Assembly: GCA_023053545.1 (NCBI GenBank)
Contig: JAKZAN010000002.1
Location: 5,626,375 to 5,690,374, forward strand
Length of the DNA: 64,000 nucleotides
DNA from: Lepidurus packardi
Lineage: Eukaryota; Arthropoda; Branchiopoda; Notostraca; Triopsidae
Direction of reading: 5' to 3'
Position 1 is the first letter of the stretch. The number at the start of each line of letters is the position of its first letter. A program made the translations under genes and the position numbers. The notes beneath the pieces are model-generated. The model ran no database searches. It saw nothing but the letters and a program-made list of their open reading frames with translations, and was not told the DNA's origin. Positions 25,633-39,102 of this stretch are shown here, in pieces.

Positions 25633-27448
25633 GGTCCCTAATTAATTACACGAAAAACAATTTACAAAATTTGCGTAAATACATACCACGACTAATCACA
25701 TTATTCTTTATTAAATAATGAAAAGCTATACCTTTTCAGAATTATACGGTTAAGTTCAAACGAACTATACTTTCAACAAGTATGCACAATTCACTTCAAT
25801 AAGGTATAAGCGAACAGTTTCAGAAGAGTTTTCGTAACATATGTGGTTGCGAGTATGTTTGCATACAGCTAAAACCACTATACCTTCCCGACTGGCAACG
25901 TAGGTTTTTAGGGCTTAGTTCCACCTACAAGTTTGAACACAGATTCTGGGAAGATGTTGACAAACATCTCCTGAGAGGAAGATCTTGGGAAGATGTTTCA
26001 GGATCACGACCCTTTCATAGAAAGACGCGTCCTGGGATCAAGTGAGGCCTCATAATGACAATGGAATAAACGCCTTCCGCCAAGGTATGCTTTAATAAAT
26101 ATATGCCGAAGTGTAACACCCGTGGTGTTAGAGGCCGAGGCCGTAGAGGCCGTAGAGGCCGTGGCGATGGAAGCCGTTTCGGTGAACATTATTGATGATA
26201 TTGACAAATACAGCAGTTATGAGATGCAACAGAGTGGAAATTATAATAAAAGAGCATGTACACTTTTGCATAAAATTCTGACATCATAGTACTGGAATAT
26301 TGTCAATGGTTACAATCAGTTTAGTACGTCCTTAATTTAACTGCTAAAGTATTGTTGAGCGAAAACATGCAGACGGTATAGGACTGACCGCTGCTACTTA
26401 ATTAACTGGTGAGCTTAGAAGGGACAACGTGTTGAGAACAGATACATAGTATATATGATCGAAGTGCAAAGCTCTAAGGTTTCCTGCCTGACCACGTTAT
26501 TTTCTTTCATATATATGTTCACCAACATAACTTATTGTAGGAGACGTTCCCATGGCGGCATATCTTTATTGTCACATACCTTGGTGGAGGGCAGTTTTGT
26601 ACCTTGGTAATGAAGGCCCTTGATCCCAACACGCGTACATTTTAGGAAAAGGTCAGGATCCTGAAGGGCGTAAAAAAGCCACCTGCATATATCCCTACAA
26701 TGATTTAGAGCTCACTGGTTGTCCATTAGAGAATAAACCATATAAAAGGCTTAATAAACTGATCGGTCAAAGTATATAGGTCTGAGGTCGTTAGCGAGGT
26801 CACAAGTCAATAGGCTAAAGCGGACGTGTTCTACTGAACATAAATAGGAAAGAAACACGAATAGAAAATTCTATGGAATAAAAGTGATTTAAGAAGAAAT
26901 AAAAGTCATTGTCTTTTGGATTCCTTGTCAGAAAGACCATGACCGCAATGTCTCTTGGGCCGTTGGGGTAGCCAAGTGATATTAAAGGTGTAGGACACCG
27001 CAACCTTTGGCCACTTATTATGACTGCCAATATAATGTAAAAGCAGATCACTAAAGAAATGCGGACAAGAAAAGGTTAAGGTCAGTTAACAATGAGAACT
27101 AGGAAATGACAAGGATAACATAAGACGTAATATAAACGAAACAGTAATAAAAACATGAAACATAACTTACCTTCGATATAGGAACATAAGCTTTCACCAC
27201 CATATATCTTTCCACGGAGAAACAGAGAAGGGCAGCAAGTTTAATGTTCGACTACTATATTCTACACTATATATCACTCTTAATATATCATTCTTACAAA
27301 TCTCGAACATAAGCCTTCGATATTAGTTAAAGTATCTTTACTGTCAGCATTGATTTTAAATTAAAGGAATCGTTTTTAAGAAACCATCCACCGAAATTAA
27401 ACATGTTATTCGCCCATAAGAAGGATGTGTATACCGGGGCGTTAATCA
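25633..27448. other. Interior of TIR element without recognised genes
   Basis: Contains a GAGGCCGTA 9 bp tandem run (about 26131-26163) and two similar segments in inverted orientation (25991-26048 and 26614-26662, sharing ACGCGT and GGGATCAAG). No transposase-like frame was found on either strand. Confidence 0.4.
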
Positions 27449-27860
27449 GAATGTGACGTTCCTGCAACGTGTCGTAAGCGACGTTGTTTCGACTAAAAGC
27501 ATTGATATACTTAGGTGTAGAAATTTGACGTCCTTGCTATGTAACAACACAACGTTGTAAGTGATGTTTTTTTCGACGTAAAAGGAACGACTGCCTTGAA
27601 CGTAGAAATTGGACGTTCCTGTAACGTAACAACACAACGCCGTTAGCGACGTTGTTTCGACGTAGTAGGCTGGATATTCTTGGCCGTAGGAATCTGACGT
27701 TGCTGCAACGTCAGAAAATACCGTTTTAAGCGACGTTTTTTCGACGTAGAAGCAACGATTTCTTTAACCGTATAAATTTGCCGTTCCTGCAACGTAAAGG
27801 TGACCTCCAATTGTCCATCCATCTTGACGTCGGAAAGTGACGTCAATTTGTAACGTCGGG
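27449..27860 (+). repeat. Right subterminal array, about 110 bp units
   Basis: At least three diverged units carry GACGTTCCTGCAACGT, then a (T/C)AAGCGACGTTGTTTCGACGT block. They lie just inside the right end of the 4.35 kb element and mirror the ACGT-rich left side. Confidence 0.75.
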
Positions 27861-28057
27861 GACGTTAATGGGACCAATTTGGGACCAAATTGCGCTGCTT
27901 GGGAACAGCTACAATCTTGAAAACACGGCAAAATCCCAGCCGGAGCACTAAGGGACCCAAACGGAGTGAAAGCCTGTAAACGAGATGGAAGTTAGTTACT
28001 AACAATGTTACCAATATCTAAAATCAATAGAAAAGAACGTACTCAGCCAGAAATGTC

Positions 28058-28310
28058 CACAGATGAAACTTTTTCCCCCTGCCTGGCGGCGTCTTGGCGT
28101 TCTTCAGTCGAGGCTTCCACCACCCGTTTGACCCCTGACCCCAGAAAAGTTTTCGCTGCTTTTGCCATTTAAGACCTATTGCATGGCACAGCGAAGACTT
28201 TTCTGTCCCCCAGGATGTTAAAATGTTGCAGCTAAAGACCTAACCGGCCACAACACTTTTCAACTCCTGGCATACCTTTTCTTCTGGTTCTCCTGGCAGC
28301 TCCCACAGAA
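28058..28310 (+). repeat. Interspersed module, copy 3
   Basis: Same block order as 20202-20445, with AAGACTTTTC, AAAGACCTAACCGGCCA, CTCCTGGCATACCTT and CTTCTGGTTCTCCTGG. The copies flank the 4.35 kb element, which therefore appears to have landed within an already repetitive region. Confidence 0.7.
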
Positions 28311-28601
28311 GATGAAATAGTAGCTGTCTCCACGCATCCTCAGTTTAGCAGACAAAAAAGTTGTGGTTCTCTTTTTCTTCTCCAAAAGGATGGCAAAAGG
28401 CAGGGGAAGTTGGCTGAGTGGAACTGGAGGAGGGAAAGGACCACACACACTTAACACGTTGTAACAATAGAACTGTTTGTGAAATCTGTCACCACCTAAT
28501 AAATAGAAAAGGGACAACTCTTAGTAATACTGTTCATCTTTAAACACAACTTAACACGGTTTCACGCTTTGACAACTTGAATTTGAGTCTCGAAAAAAGT
28601 A

Positions 28602-29047
28602 CTATACCTTCCAAAAAAAACGAGTATAGGGAAACCACAGCGGGCTAATCCTTACCCGTGGGATTAATTAAAATTTGCTCGGTCGAACCCGCTCCTCTCT
28701 AAAACCAAACCGAAACTAAGGAAAGTAGAATCCTAGTTTCTCCGAGGTGGGGTTATTTTTGTGAAAGGTAATATTACTAGTCTATATCACACTTGCATGT
28801 TAGTTTCTAATAAACATGGCTCCTCATCTGACATCAGACAAAAAGGGAGAAATTCTTGGAATGAGAAATAGTGGTATTTCGATAAATTTCTACAGCCCAG
28901 GGTTAAAACGGATTCCGCTTTCTATACGTTTCGGTTTTTAGACAGGAGACCTACAAATCGGTTCGTTAAGCAGTCTTTAATTAATCCCACGGGTAGGGGA
29001 TTAGACCACTGTGGTTTCCCTATACTCGTTTTTTTTGGAAGGTATAG
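28602..29047. mobile_element. 446 bp MITE with about 71 bp TIRs and TA target site
   Basis: The left end CTATACCTTCCAAAAAAAAC and the complementary right end are identical for the first 39 bases and similar for about 71 in total, through CCCGTGGGATTAATTAAA. TA flanks both sides (28600-28601, 29048-29049), as expected for Tc1/mariner-type insertion. The interior has no coding frame. The high arm similarity suggests recent activity or gene conversion. Confidence 0.85.
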
Positions 29048-29049
29048 TA

Positions 29050-31236
29050 CGTCATCCCACCCGACTAGACAAATAAAAATGGCGGAACAGGGCGGGGACA
29101 AAAACGTTCGCTGGAGCTTTGGCAGGGACCATGGCGGCCATGCGGGAATTTTTAGTATTACGGTACTTAGCCGGAAACTTGCTAATTTGTTTGCGTTGAT
29201 AATTTTTTAAATCCAAAAACGGGATTTCCCTCCGGGGGTGTATCTTTGTAGGTAGTGATGAGGATTGAGGAATTAAGAGAAATCTGGAAATTGCTCATAT
29301 CGGATTTTGAACCTATTTCAATTTATATCCTATTTTTCGTGAAAAATAGGATAAACAAAATCTTCGCCTAACTAGAGGAAACGGAAGGCAGAATATGGTA
29401 ACTTCCTGGTAGTTGTAAATTGAACTAATGGCAATATGTAGCCCATGGGAGCGAATACATTTGAAAACGTTCGAAAAATTGTTGGAAATCTACTGATGTT
29501 TACCCCTGGGAATAATGTCAAACATTATCAACATTGTTACTTTTAATTAACAAAATGTGATAATATGCAAGCTGATTGCATAATACTTAGGTCTGTTTGC
29601 CTTTCAGTTTGATAAAAGTCGGATGGGAGTCGAAAAATTTTAATAAAACGGGAGCAAATTACCTGACGTGGAGTCGGTTTGGCGTCTGTTCACAAAATGG
29701 CAGGCGGGATTAATTCCGTCCACTATGCAAAGTGGCGGCGAGTGCATACAGCGGGCTGTATCATTCGCCAGAGGCCATGGCAACGTTAGCAACGAGCAAC
29801 GTGATTGGGCATTGCGCTGGGTAGATTTTCAAATTCCGTATTCTGGCATTCTGCGTTCTAGCAATACTATTCCCCACCCCCCAAAAAATAAGGAAAATGG
29901 CAATGAATAACTGTACAAATAACAAGTAACTGTATACAACAAATGGATAGGAACGAAAATTGTGGAAAGTCCACGTCTCCTAGCCACACTTGGGGATTAA
30001 GCAAAAAAGCTTACAATTGCTTACGACGATTTATAAATGGAGAAATATAAACATTCGTTTACATGTATAAACAACTAACTAATAAGCCGAATTCATAAGA
30101 ACGTCATAAGAACGAGAGCTGCGACGTAAAGAGGACTGACCTATTTTATTCCTGATCTATTTCATTAAATTAAACCGTTAAATACATTTCAAAATACATT
30201 TCCTTAATCTCACACATAACTCTCCCACGTGGCATGCTATGTTTTCACTCAGCTTCATTGAATAACAGGCGAAGAAATAAGGATGTCTCCCCTAAAAAAT
30301 TCAAATAATAATTACCAACTGGAGCAGGCAAAGGGTGATAAAGAATAACCCAGCGGCATCTTGTTTGAGCTTGTACAGCCCACATTTCACAAAATCGTCC
30401 GTTTTAGACGTTAAAAAATGCCTACACGCCCGAACGTTTGAATGAAACTTCGCACTGAAAACACGCACAAAATCCACAAATGAAGCTGAATTAATGCTTA
30501 TAAATTAACAGGAATGGTGCTCGTAACTGCACACAGACTAAGTTACGTAAATTCAGCTAAAACACAACTATTCAATATATAAAGTTATGCATAACAATAG
30601 TTTCTGTGTGAACATGTAGCTTGTTCGACTTTGCGAGCGCGACTGAGGCTGCAAATTGGACAAAGCGACGGTTGCGTCCGTTCCAGTAACGCGCGCTATT
30701 CAATTTCGATGGAATTGTGTAAAACAAATTTGTATTAGGATTAACTTTGCAGCATCAGGCCTATAAAGATTCCTTAAGATTCCTTACTAGCGTGAATCCT
30801 ACCCAACGGCCTTATAAATAGCCGGATAAATGCACAAAAAAGCACTTATGGGAACTTAACGCATTCTTCGAAAGGTGCTTGGGTAAAAATTTGTATCTTT
30901 TGTTGACATCTGGTTTTACCACGTGATCCCATTAATGTACAAATTTGGGAGAGGAAATAAAGGCACAATAAGAATAAGAATGACAGAAGCAACAAATAGG
31001 GTGGTTTAGAAGAAAGCCTGGCCCGGGCCAGGCCAGACAAACCTGTACAAAATCGGTGAGTTGATAGCACTTGAAAACACAGTCGTTTCGCATTTCGCTT
31101 TTGGTTCGCATTTTAGTTCGCATTTTAGTTCGCATTTCGGAGAAATTTTGATACAACTTAATAGCATTTGATAGATGATTTGATACAACTTGATAACATT
31201 TGATAGAGTTTTACTGGCCATCTTTTAGGCTATCCA
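29050..31236. other. Gene-free AT-rich region
   Basis: No gene supported. Short tandem AGTTCGCATTTT repeats lie near 31105-31140. One open frame at 29668-29910 (+) lacks any recognisable feature. Confidence 0.4.
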
Positions 31237-31286
31237 GTCAAGTCCGTTTTCTTTTCTGTATCAAAACTTTTGGGGCTTACCGAATG
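31237..31286 (-). repeat. 50 bp repeat, inverted partner of 16576-16625
   Basis: Complement of the 16576-16625 sequence with two single-base indels. It lies 160 bp upstream of the SLC35E2 start codon, so it could overlap that gene's promoter region. Confidence 0.8.
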
Positions 31287-31449
31287 CGATAAGTCGCCTC
31301 CAAAAAAAAACATTATTTGATGTCACTAGATGGTGCGACCATGCAGTTCGGCCCTTCAAATAAAAAAGGTAAAAGGAAGCATTACATTAGTACACTTCAT
31401 AACAATGCCTACGTAGCATATAGAGCTCCGAGTTCAATTAACTTAAAGA

Positions 31450-33060
<1,611 letters not shown>

Positions 33061-34918
33061 CTTCCGAAATCCGTCACCAACATTCCGATTTGAAAAAATC
33101 TCTATACAAAAACACTAAAAAATTAAAAAGGGGATAGTTTTTTGCTTTACACTTGATGTGGGATAATTGATATTTTACATTTGGAGACAATGTGGATTGC
33201 TCAAATTTGTACAGTGCCTTTTGAAATACACGTTTTTAAATGTATATGGCTAGCTAAGCTCTGCTGACTTTAGAGAAGGCGAAAAAAATGTTGTGAGGAA
33301 CACTCTTGAAGTTCTTAATTGTCATTGATTGCCTCAAAATATTGAATTTCATCGAGGGATAGATTTCCTTGCCAAGGAGCCCATTAGGAGTTCGGGATCA
33401 GTTGCTAGTTGCTAGGAACTTACTAAAATAGACAAGTAAGCGAGACAGTCTTCTCCTGTACCAAAATTGCCGAAAATGTAAATAAATTCACTCGTTCTTA
33501 AAACTTAAGATTAGGCCCATAATTTTAAAATTTTACATTGCGTCGCTTTTGAGTAAACCTGTAAGGAATAAATCTATCCCCATCCCCCTTCCCCTGTGGT
33601 TTTTCGAAATTAGTGAAGAATCAAAGCAAATGTTAGGCGTTGGAGAAAGTTTCAAGGCAAAAAAGGGTTATTAAAAAAAGTAAAATTCGTGTTCATCTGT
33701 ACAAAAGAGGGTTTACCGCTTTTCGTGTAGTCTAAGGAGGTGTGGATATAGTGTTGGGGGAGAGGAGAGGGGTTGGTGAGAATGATCTCTGGGAAATGCA
33801 AACAAGCAGCTTCGCAGTTCATTTCGTGTACTTAAGTTGTCAAAACGTTCCAGCAATGTGTAACACACGTTTAGGGACTCGGTTTTCGCTGCTTTTCCTT
33901 CAATTCCGCTGACTTGCCTAGGACTCAGACGAGCCAGAAAGCAACAAATTTGCACGTGCCGTGCGTGCCAGTCCTTTTACCCTTCTTCTTTAACTCACCC
34001 AAGCCATGTGTTCCCCACAACTCAGCAACCACACGCTCAACCCATAAATCTCTTTCAGTAAGCATTTAACTTTCTTTCGCTTTCTTACCAAAATAAAAAA
34101 CCGAGTCCTATTGCGGTTTCGGATTAACCTGTTAAGCCTGCATCTTTGAAATATTTATCCTCAAAGGTCACAGTTCGTTTCTACCAAATCCAAAAAAAAA
34201 AGTCCACTACGGAACTTTCTTCAGTTCAGACAAGACAAAAACAATTTAAGAATTCTGTGTAACTAAACAGATCATGTTCAAAGAAGCAATTAAGCGCAGT
34301 GTTCCAAACAAAAAGAAACGTAAAAAGAAAAAACATAAACTCATAATTTGACTCTTTAATGCTCACTTTTGGGGAGGAGAGAGGAGAGACAGAAAGGGAG
34401 AAGCGAAAGATGCAACCTATGCCAATGGTAAAATAAGGCTCGGAATGTGTTGCGCGACGCAGCGCCCAGCTTGTGAAGCTCATTGGTCGCCGCCGAAACA
34501 AGTTCATTAGCGCAGTAACGAATGTCACAGCGAGTTTGTAAATGAGTCTGCGCGATAGAGTAAAGCCTATACTCCTTCTCTTTTTTTTAACAGCCTCAAA
34601 AGAAGAGGCATGTGGTGTATTACGAGCGTTGACGCGTGGGGTTTTTAGTTAAGCTAAGCAAGCAAACTTAACTTGTTGTTTGTCTCTTGGGGAGTGCGAG
34701 ACGAAGAGTGTGGGGGTGGGGAGGATCTCGAGGCCCTAAAGTGTGCCGACTCGCAACTTGTGTTTGTTGCAACAAGGGCAGCGAAGCAAATCCTATGTTT
34801 GACACTATCCGACTCCTAAAACTCCTTCGGTCCTAGAAGCAACAAACAAGGAATTAAAACGCCAACTTTACCCATAACAATCACGCGGCCTTTTATCCCG
34901 TTTCAGAAATCACTTGTG
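33061..34918. other. Intergenic, including FOXL2 upstream region
   Basis: No coding region supported. It presumably contains the SLC35E2 3' UTR and the FOXL2 promoter and 5' UTR. No clear TATA or conserved motif could be picked out by eye. Confidence 0.4.
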
Positions 34919-36415
34919 ATGCTACGTACGGTAAGTCCAACTGGAAATTCAAAAAGGAACCAATTAATTAAATTAGTGAATGTTACTTGGTGGTATCGTT
35001 GACGTTTTTAAGTCTTCTAAAGAGTGCTTTCGGAAAATGTCTGGTTAATGTTGACGTTGACGTTATCTCGTAGACTCAAGGTTCCGATTACTTGTCGCGC
35101 TTGAGTTGGTGAATGGGATTGAAAGATGTTCAAAGGCTTTGGAATGTATGTCTTATTTGATTCGCAGGACATTGACCTGACGTTAGGCCTGGGAAATTCA
35201 GTCAAAGTGATTAAGCAAGAATGGCCAGCTTCATCGGTGGGAGATCAGTTTCCGCACCATCACTTCCCAAATAGAAATCAGCACCCTTCTCACCCGGGAT
35301 CAGTCCATCCCTTGCCAGATACCGGAACTGCGGGGAATTCAAGTTCCAAACAGGCTCACGATGAGAGCAACAAGTCGGAGCATGGTAAGCTGCACTCACA
35401 CCAAGACGACTTGGACCCTAATGTGAAGCCGCCGTACTCCTACGTGGCTTTAATCGCGATGGCGATCAAGAACAGTGCCGATAAACGGTTGACCTTATCC
35501 GAGATTTACGGTTACATCATGAACCGATTTCCGTACTTTGAAAAGAATAAGAAAGGATGGCAAAATTCCATACGTCATAACCTGAGTTTAAACGAATGTT
35601 TTGTTAAAGTTCCCCGGGAAGGAGGAGGAGATCGAAAAGGGAATTACTGGACTTTAGGTATATACAGAAAATCATTCCAAGAAAATCATTCCATTTCTGT
35701 TTCGATTCTTTTTCTATCACTCTATAGACCCACAGTACGAAGATATGTTTGAAAATGGAAATTATAGACGGCGACGTCGTATGAAACGACCTTATAGGAC
35801 CTCACATTTGGCTAAAAACTACTTCAATGAGTCGTTTGGCAGCCACTTACTAGCCTCCCGATCTCTGTTCGCGCCGCCCAGGTAATATACGCACTGTAAC
35901 CTGTCCTAAAGCAAAATGCTTTTTATTGACGCATTATCTGACGGATCTAGCACCACATGGCCGCAGTATGGGACTCATTGCGCTCAATCTTATAACGCAT
36001 TGGACAATGTCCAACTACGACGACCTCAGCAACTCAACTCCTACATGCAACCACAGGTAAGACGACCCTAACATTTTCTGTAGCCTTTGAGTCCATTTCT
36101 ATAACTCAAGCTGAACAATTCTGAAGATTGAAGAAATTGAATACGTGTTTTCCATTCCAGATGCAAATACCATACCATCAGCCTATAGCTAGCTATAGTC
36201 AATTAAGTACGTTAGCATTTTGTATTGAAATCTTATGAACACAAACATCTAACCAAATTTCTGCAAACAAAGGTGCCGCCAATGCTGCTGCCGGAAGTGT
36301 TTTTAATAGTAGCTACGGAACACCCGCTTGTCGCTTTGAATCGGACGGATCATCGACTCCAGCGATTCATCCTGCCATGTATTACCACCCTCCATGGAGC
36401 GAAAGTAAAATTTGA
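34919..36415 (+). CDS. FOXL2: Forkhead transcription factor FoxL2
   Basis: Six exons: 34919-34930, 35168-35657, 35728-35881, 35951-36056, 36161-36206, 36273-36415; 316 residues. The forkhead domain (about residues 90-185) reads [40 protein letters not shown] and [20 protein letters not shown]. It is followed by the FOXL2 hallmark basic stretch [14 protein letters not shown]. FoxL2 regulates ovarian and follicle-cell differentiation and sex-related programmes in animals. The first exon is only 12 nt (ATG CTA CGT ACG) before a good GTAAGT donor and joins in phase to an acceptor at 35167. Alternatively translation starts at ATG 35126 within the same frame without that splice. The C-terminus is short and Ser/Tyr-rich, without the vertebrate polyalanine tract. 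Confidence 0.95.
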
Positions 36416-36622
36416 TAGACCATCCAATGTTTTTTTTTCTTTATAAGGTTTTGAATGTGACGGGGAAATTGCTGTTTCTTTTTCTTTCTTTCCCCGTGTT
36501 CACTTTTCACTAACGTATACGATTTGTTTTGGTGTGCAATCCTTTCTGTTCTATATTTGAGGCCCTTTTCCTCCTAAAGTCTCAAAGTAGAACTGTTTAG
36601 CCAATACACCTAGTCTGCTCGA

Positions 36623-36628
36623 AATAAA
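36623..36628 (+). terminator. Poly(A) signal AATAAA, probable FOXL2 3' end
   Basis: First canonical AATAAA after the FOXL2 stop, 208 bases downstream. Confidence 0.5.
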
Positions 36629-37683
36629 AAAAATATCTGTTTCATAACTACGTTCAACCCAAAACTGGTCTCCCTCCCCATAAAAAAACTCGAAAATCGA
36701 GCTTATTGAGAAAACCGAGTCATTTTGGTTTCCTTGCAGCTTTCACAAGGGGAGTAAACTAGCAGAAAGTCCTGTTCCGGAGGTTTTTACGTCCGAAATC
36801 GGATCTGGATGCTGTCAGAAGTGCAGCCGCGTCTCACTATCAAGTGTCAAACGCCACAGCAATGCCAATAGTAAATTCCCCCAGCTCAGCTTTGCTCTGC
36901 TACCCTAAATCACTTGCTTCGAGTCAAAACTCGTAAAGTTAACACAAAATAACAAATTATGGAACTTCTAAACGCGCGAAAGGGTCAAAAACTCAACAAT
37001 TTGTCTCGTTTTAAGAGCCACTGCTCTTACTACTGCATATACTACAACTTCTTAAACCTTTTTCTTTTTTTTTTTAAAACAAAGATAAAATCTGTTGCTA
37101 GCCATGAATTCTCTTGTTTCTAAACATGTTAATCTAAATTCACGCTCTATAAATAACCACATACTCGCACCAATGCGCTAGTTCTTCCGGAAATCCAAAA
37201 GGCGACTTAGGAGCATCACAGCCAAACCCGAGACAAATTATGTGTAGCAGCTGGTCGCTAAGTTGTACCAAGATACGCCATATACACTTCAAGGCCTTTT
37301 AACACCCAAGAACCTTATTTTCCCCCTTCAAGAACGAAGAAGAAAACTACACAAAAAGGTCTACAAGCTAAGTACAAATTCATGTAAAGTACGTTTTCAA
37401 TGTCCGCTTTAATTCTGGAGACATTTTTTAGTGACAGGCGCTGAAAGGAAAGGAAAAGAAAGCCATGCACTTTTGCACAGGAAATAACGGTAACTAAATA
37501 AAACAATTGTCAATACGCTCATCGACTCACGGCATAACCTATTGAAACCAACGTTAAACACACTACATTTCTTGCACTATCTAATTATGAAGAGAAAGAT
37601 CGGCGTACGCAATGTCATGGAATGCGACAAAACATTTCTTTTCAATCAGCTGGCAAATCCTCATCCCACTGATATTGTAATAT
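36629..37683. other. Intergenic
   Basis: No gene or repeat recognised apart from the target-site half of the adjacent MITE at its right edge. Confidence 0.4.
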
Positions 37684-37821
37684 CAGGGGCGTCACGAGGT
37701 ATTGGTCAGAGAGCCCAGTCGGTAACATTTTGGTGGTCGTCGGTAAAATTCGAAAAAGGAAAAGTGTGTAAAAAATTAAGGGCTCCACCCCACCAAAACA
37801 GAACCACTCGCGACGCCCCTG
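37684..37821. mobile_element. 138 bp hAT-like MITE (CAGGGGCGTC family)
   Basis: Ends CAGGGGCGTCACGAG and complement of CAGGGGCGTCGCGAG. The flanks are TGTAATAT (37676-37683) and CGTAATAT (37822-37829), an 8 bp duplication with one mismatch. A terminal CAGGGG plus an 8 bp target duplication is typical of the hAT superfamily. No coding capacity; the same family is inserted at 48315-48615. Confidence 0.85.
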
Positions 37822-37829
37822 CGTAATAT

Positions 37830-38807
37830 TCATCTAAAACAAATACTCATATAAAACATAAAAACATTTTATTACCGTGGATTCTTCTGTACTTTAGTAT
37901 TTTGCTTGCGAGTTTTATCAATAACTTTATCCAAAACCAATATACCGAATCCGTGTCTGAGCCAAGCTCTTCGTATAAGCCCAGGAAGAGGGCATGGCAC
38001 ACACTGTTAAAAAAGAAGCAATTTTACAACTTATTTTCTACGATTATTCAATAGTATCTGAAAGTCCTATTAAATTATTATTAAGTTAATTGTTTGAATT
38101 ATCCGATTAATAAATATTACGGTCACTTTACAATAACTTAATTGTAATTCGGTCTGCTTTCCCAATGACACGGTATGCTGAAAGTAGGTGATCCTTTTAG
38201 TTCAAAAGATGGTACTAATGCCACACGCTATACCCTGAGAATGCAGCAGCAAAATATTCACCTATGACCAACTTCTCTCACTAGATGGCTGCACCCAAAT
38301 AACGATGGGTGAAACAACAGGTTCTTCAGTAATATAAGAAACTACACCGCACTTTGTTATTTTTTCAAGACGTTAAAGGGTGACTATCATTAAGAAATCG
38401 ATATATATATATATATTTATAAAAAAGGAAACGTTTCTGCACAGTACTTATTGCATTCTTTACGACTTTTTAGAAGCTACTAAAAGACGCCTTTTCGGAG
38501 GATCGGACTTCTCAAAAGCTTACCGGTCTGACCGCTAAATTTTCTGTGGCGTGCTGTCGGTATGAAGAGAGCCGTTTCTGTCTGGGAGCGTCAATATATC
38601 GGTGGATCCCGTCGTGGTATGTGGTAGTGTGTGAATTAGTGAATATTGAATTTAACTGACGTTAATGTCAAAAAGTTAACGTTATGTTGACGTTTCTTCT
38701 ATTTAGTGTAGTTCCCAATTACGGCATGATATTTTTTTCTTTATCCAGGGATAAGGCGTGAGTAAAGCTGGTCTTTCTTATTATTATTTCGTATATTCCT
38801 AAAAATA
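37830..38807. other. Intergenic
   Basis: No gene. It holds a short TA run near 38401-38416 and GACGTTAATGT/TTAACGTTATGT motifs near 38660-38690 that recall the ACGT-rich MITE family, perhaps a decayed piece. Confidence 0.35.
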
Positions 38808-39102
38808 GCACCCGCGGGTATTTTGCAGTTTACCGGAATTTTTTGTTTTTGCCTGCAAACAACTTTTTCTGGCATTTTAAGGGTCGCTGATTCCGAAAAA
38901 AGCAATCATTTCGCGCGGAAAACACTGCATCATGAAAATTTGCGGAGTTTTTGCACTTTACCGGAATTTTTTTTTTTCCATGGAAACAACTTTTTCTGGC
39001 ATTTTAACGGTCGGTGATTCCAAAGAAATCAATCATTTTATTCCAAATCGACATCAACATCATCATGCCATCATCATTTGAATCTTTGAAGACAGGTATG
39101 TG

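Larger units (their letters stand above)
23550..27903. mobile_element. 4.35 kb TIR element with ACGT-rich subterminal arrays
   Basis: The left end CCCAAGTAGCACATCTTGGTC (23550) and right end, complement CCCAAGCAGCGCAATTTGGTC (27903), form imperfect 21 bp TIRs, with AA on both flanks. The left subterminal zone has a 24 bp tandem array, and the right zone has repeated GACGTTCCTGCAACGT and GCGACGTTGTTTCGACGTA blocks. Between them lies a minus-strand DUF4806-like gene and about 1.8 kb without recognisable genes. The ends match the MITE at 7590-7924, which supports one family. No transposase was identified, so superfamily and autonomy are open. A pair of 50 bp inverted sequences inside (25991-26048 and 26614-26662) hints at nested insertions. 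Confidence 0.65.

Noticed and set aside
26131..26163. GAGGCCGTA repeat as a coding RGR/Ala repeat or CRISPR-like array
   Set aside because: There are only about three 9 bp units with no spacers, so it is a simple tandem repeat.
16576..31286. Whole island as a single Polinton/Maverick (14.7 kb between inverted repeats)
   Set aside because: No polymerase B, integrase, ATPase or capsid-like frame is present, and the inverted repeats are only 50 bp.
37542..37826. Open frame of 94 codons (+)
   Set aside because: Half of it lies in the 138 bp MITE; no coding features.
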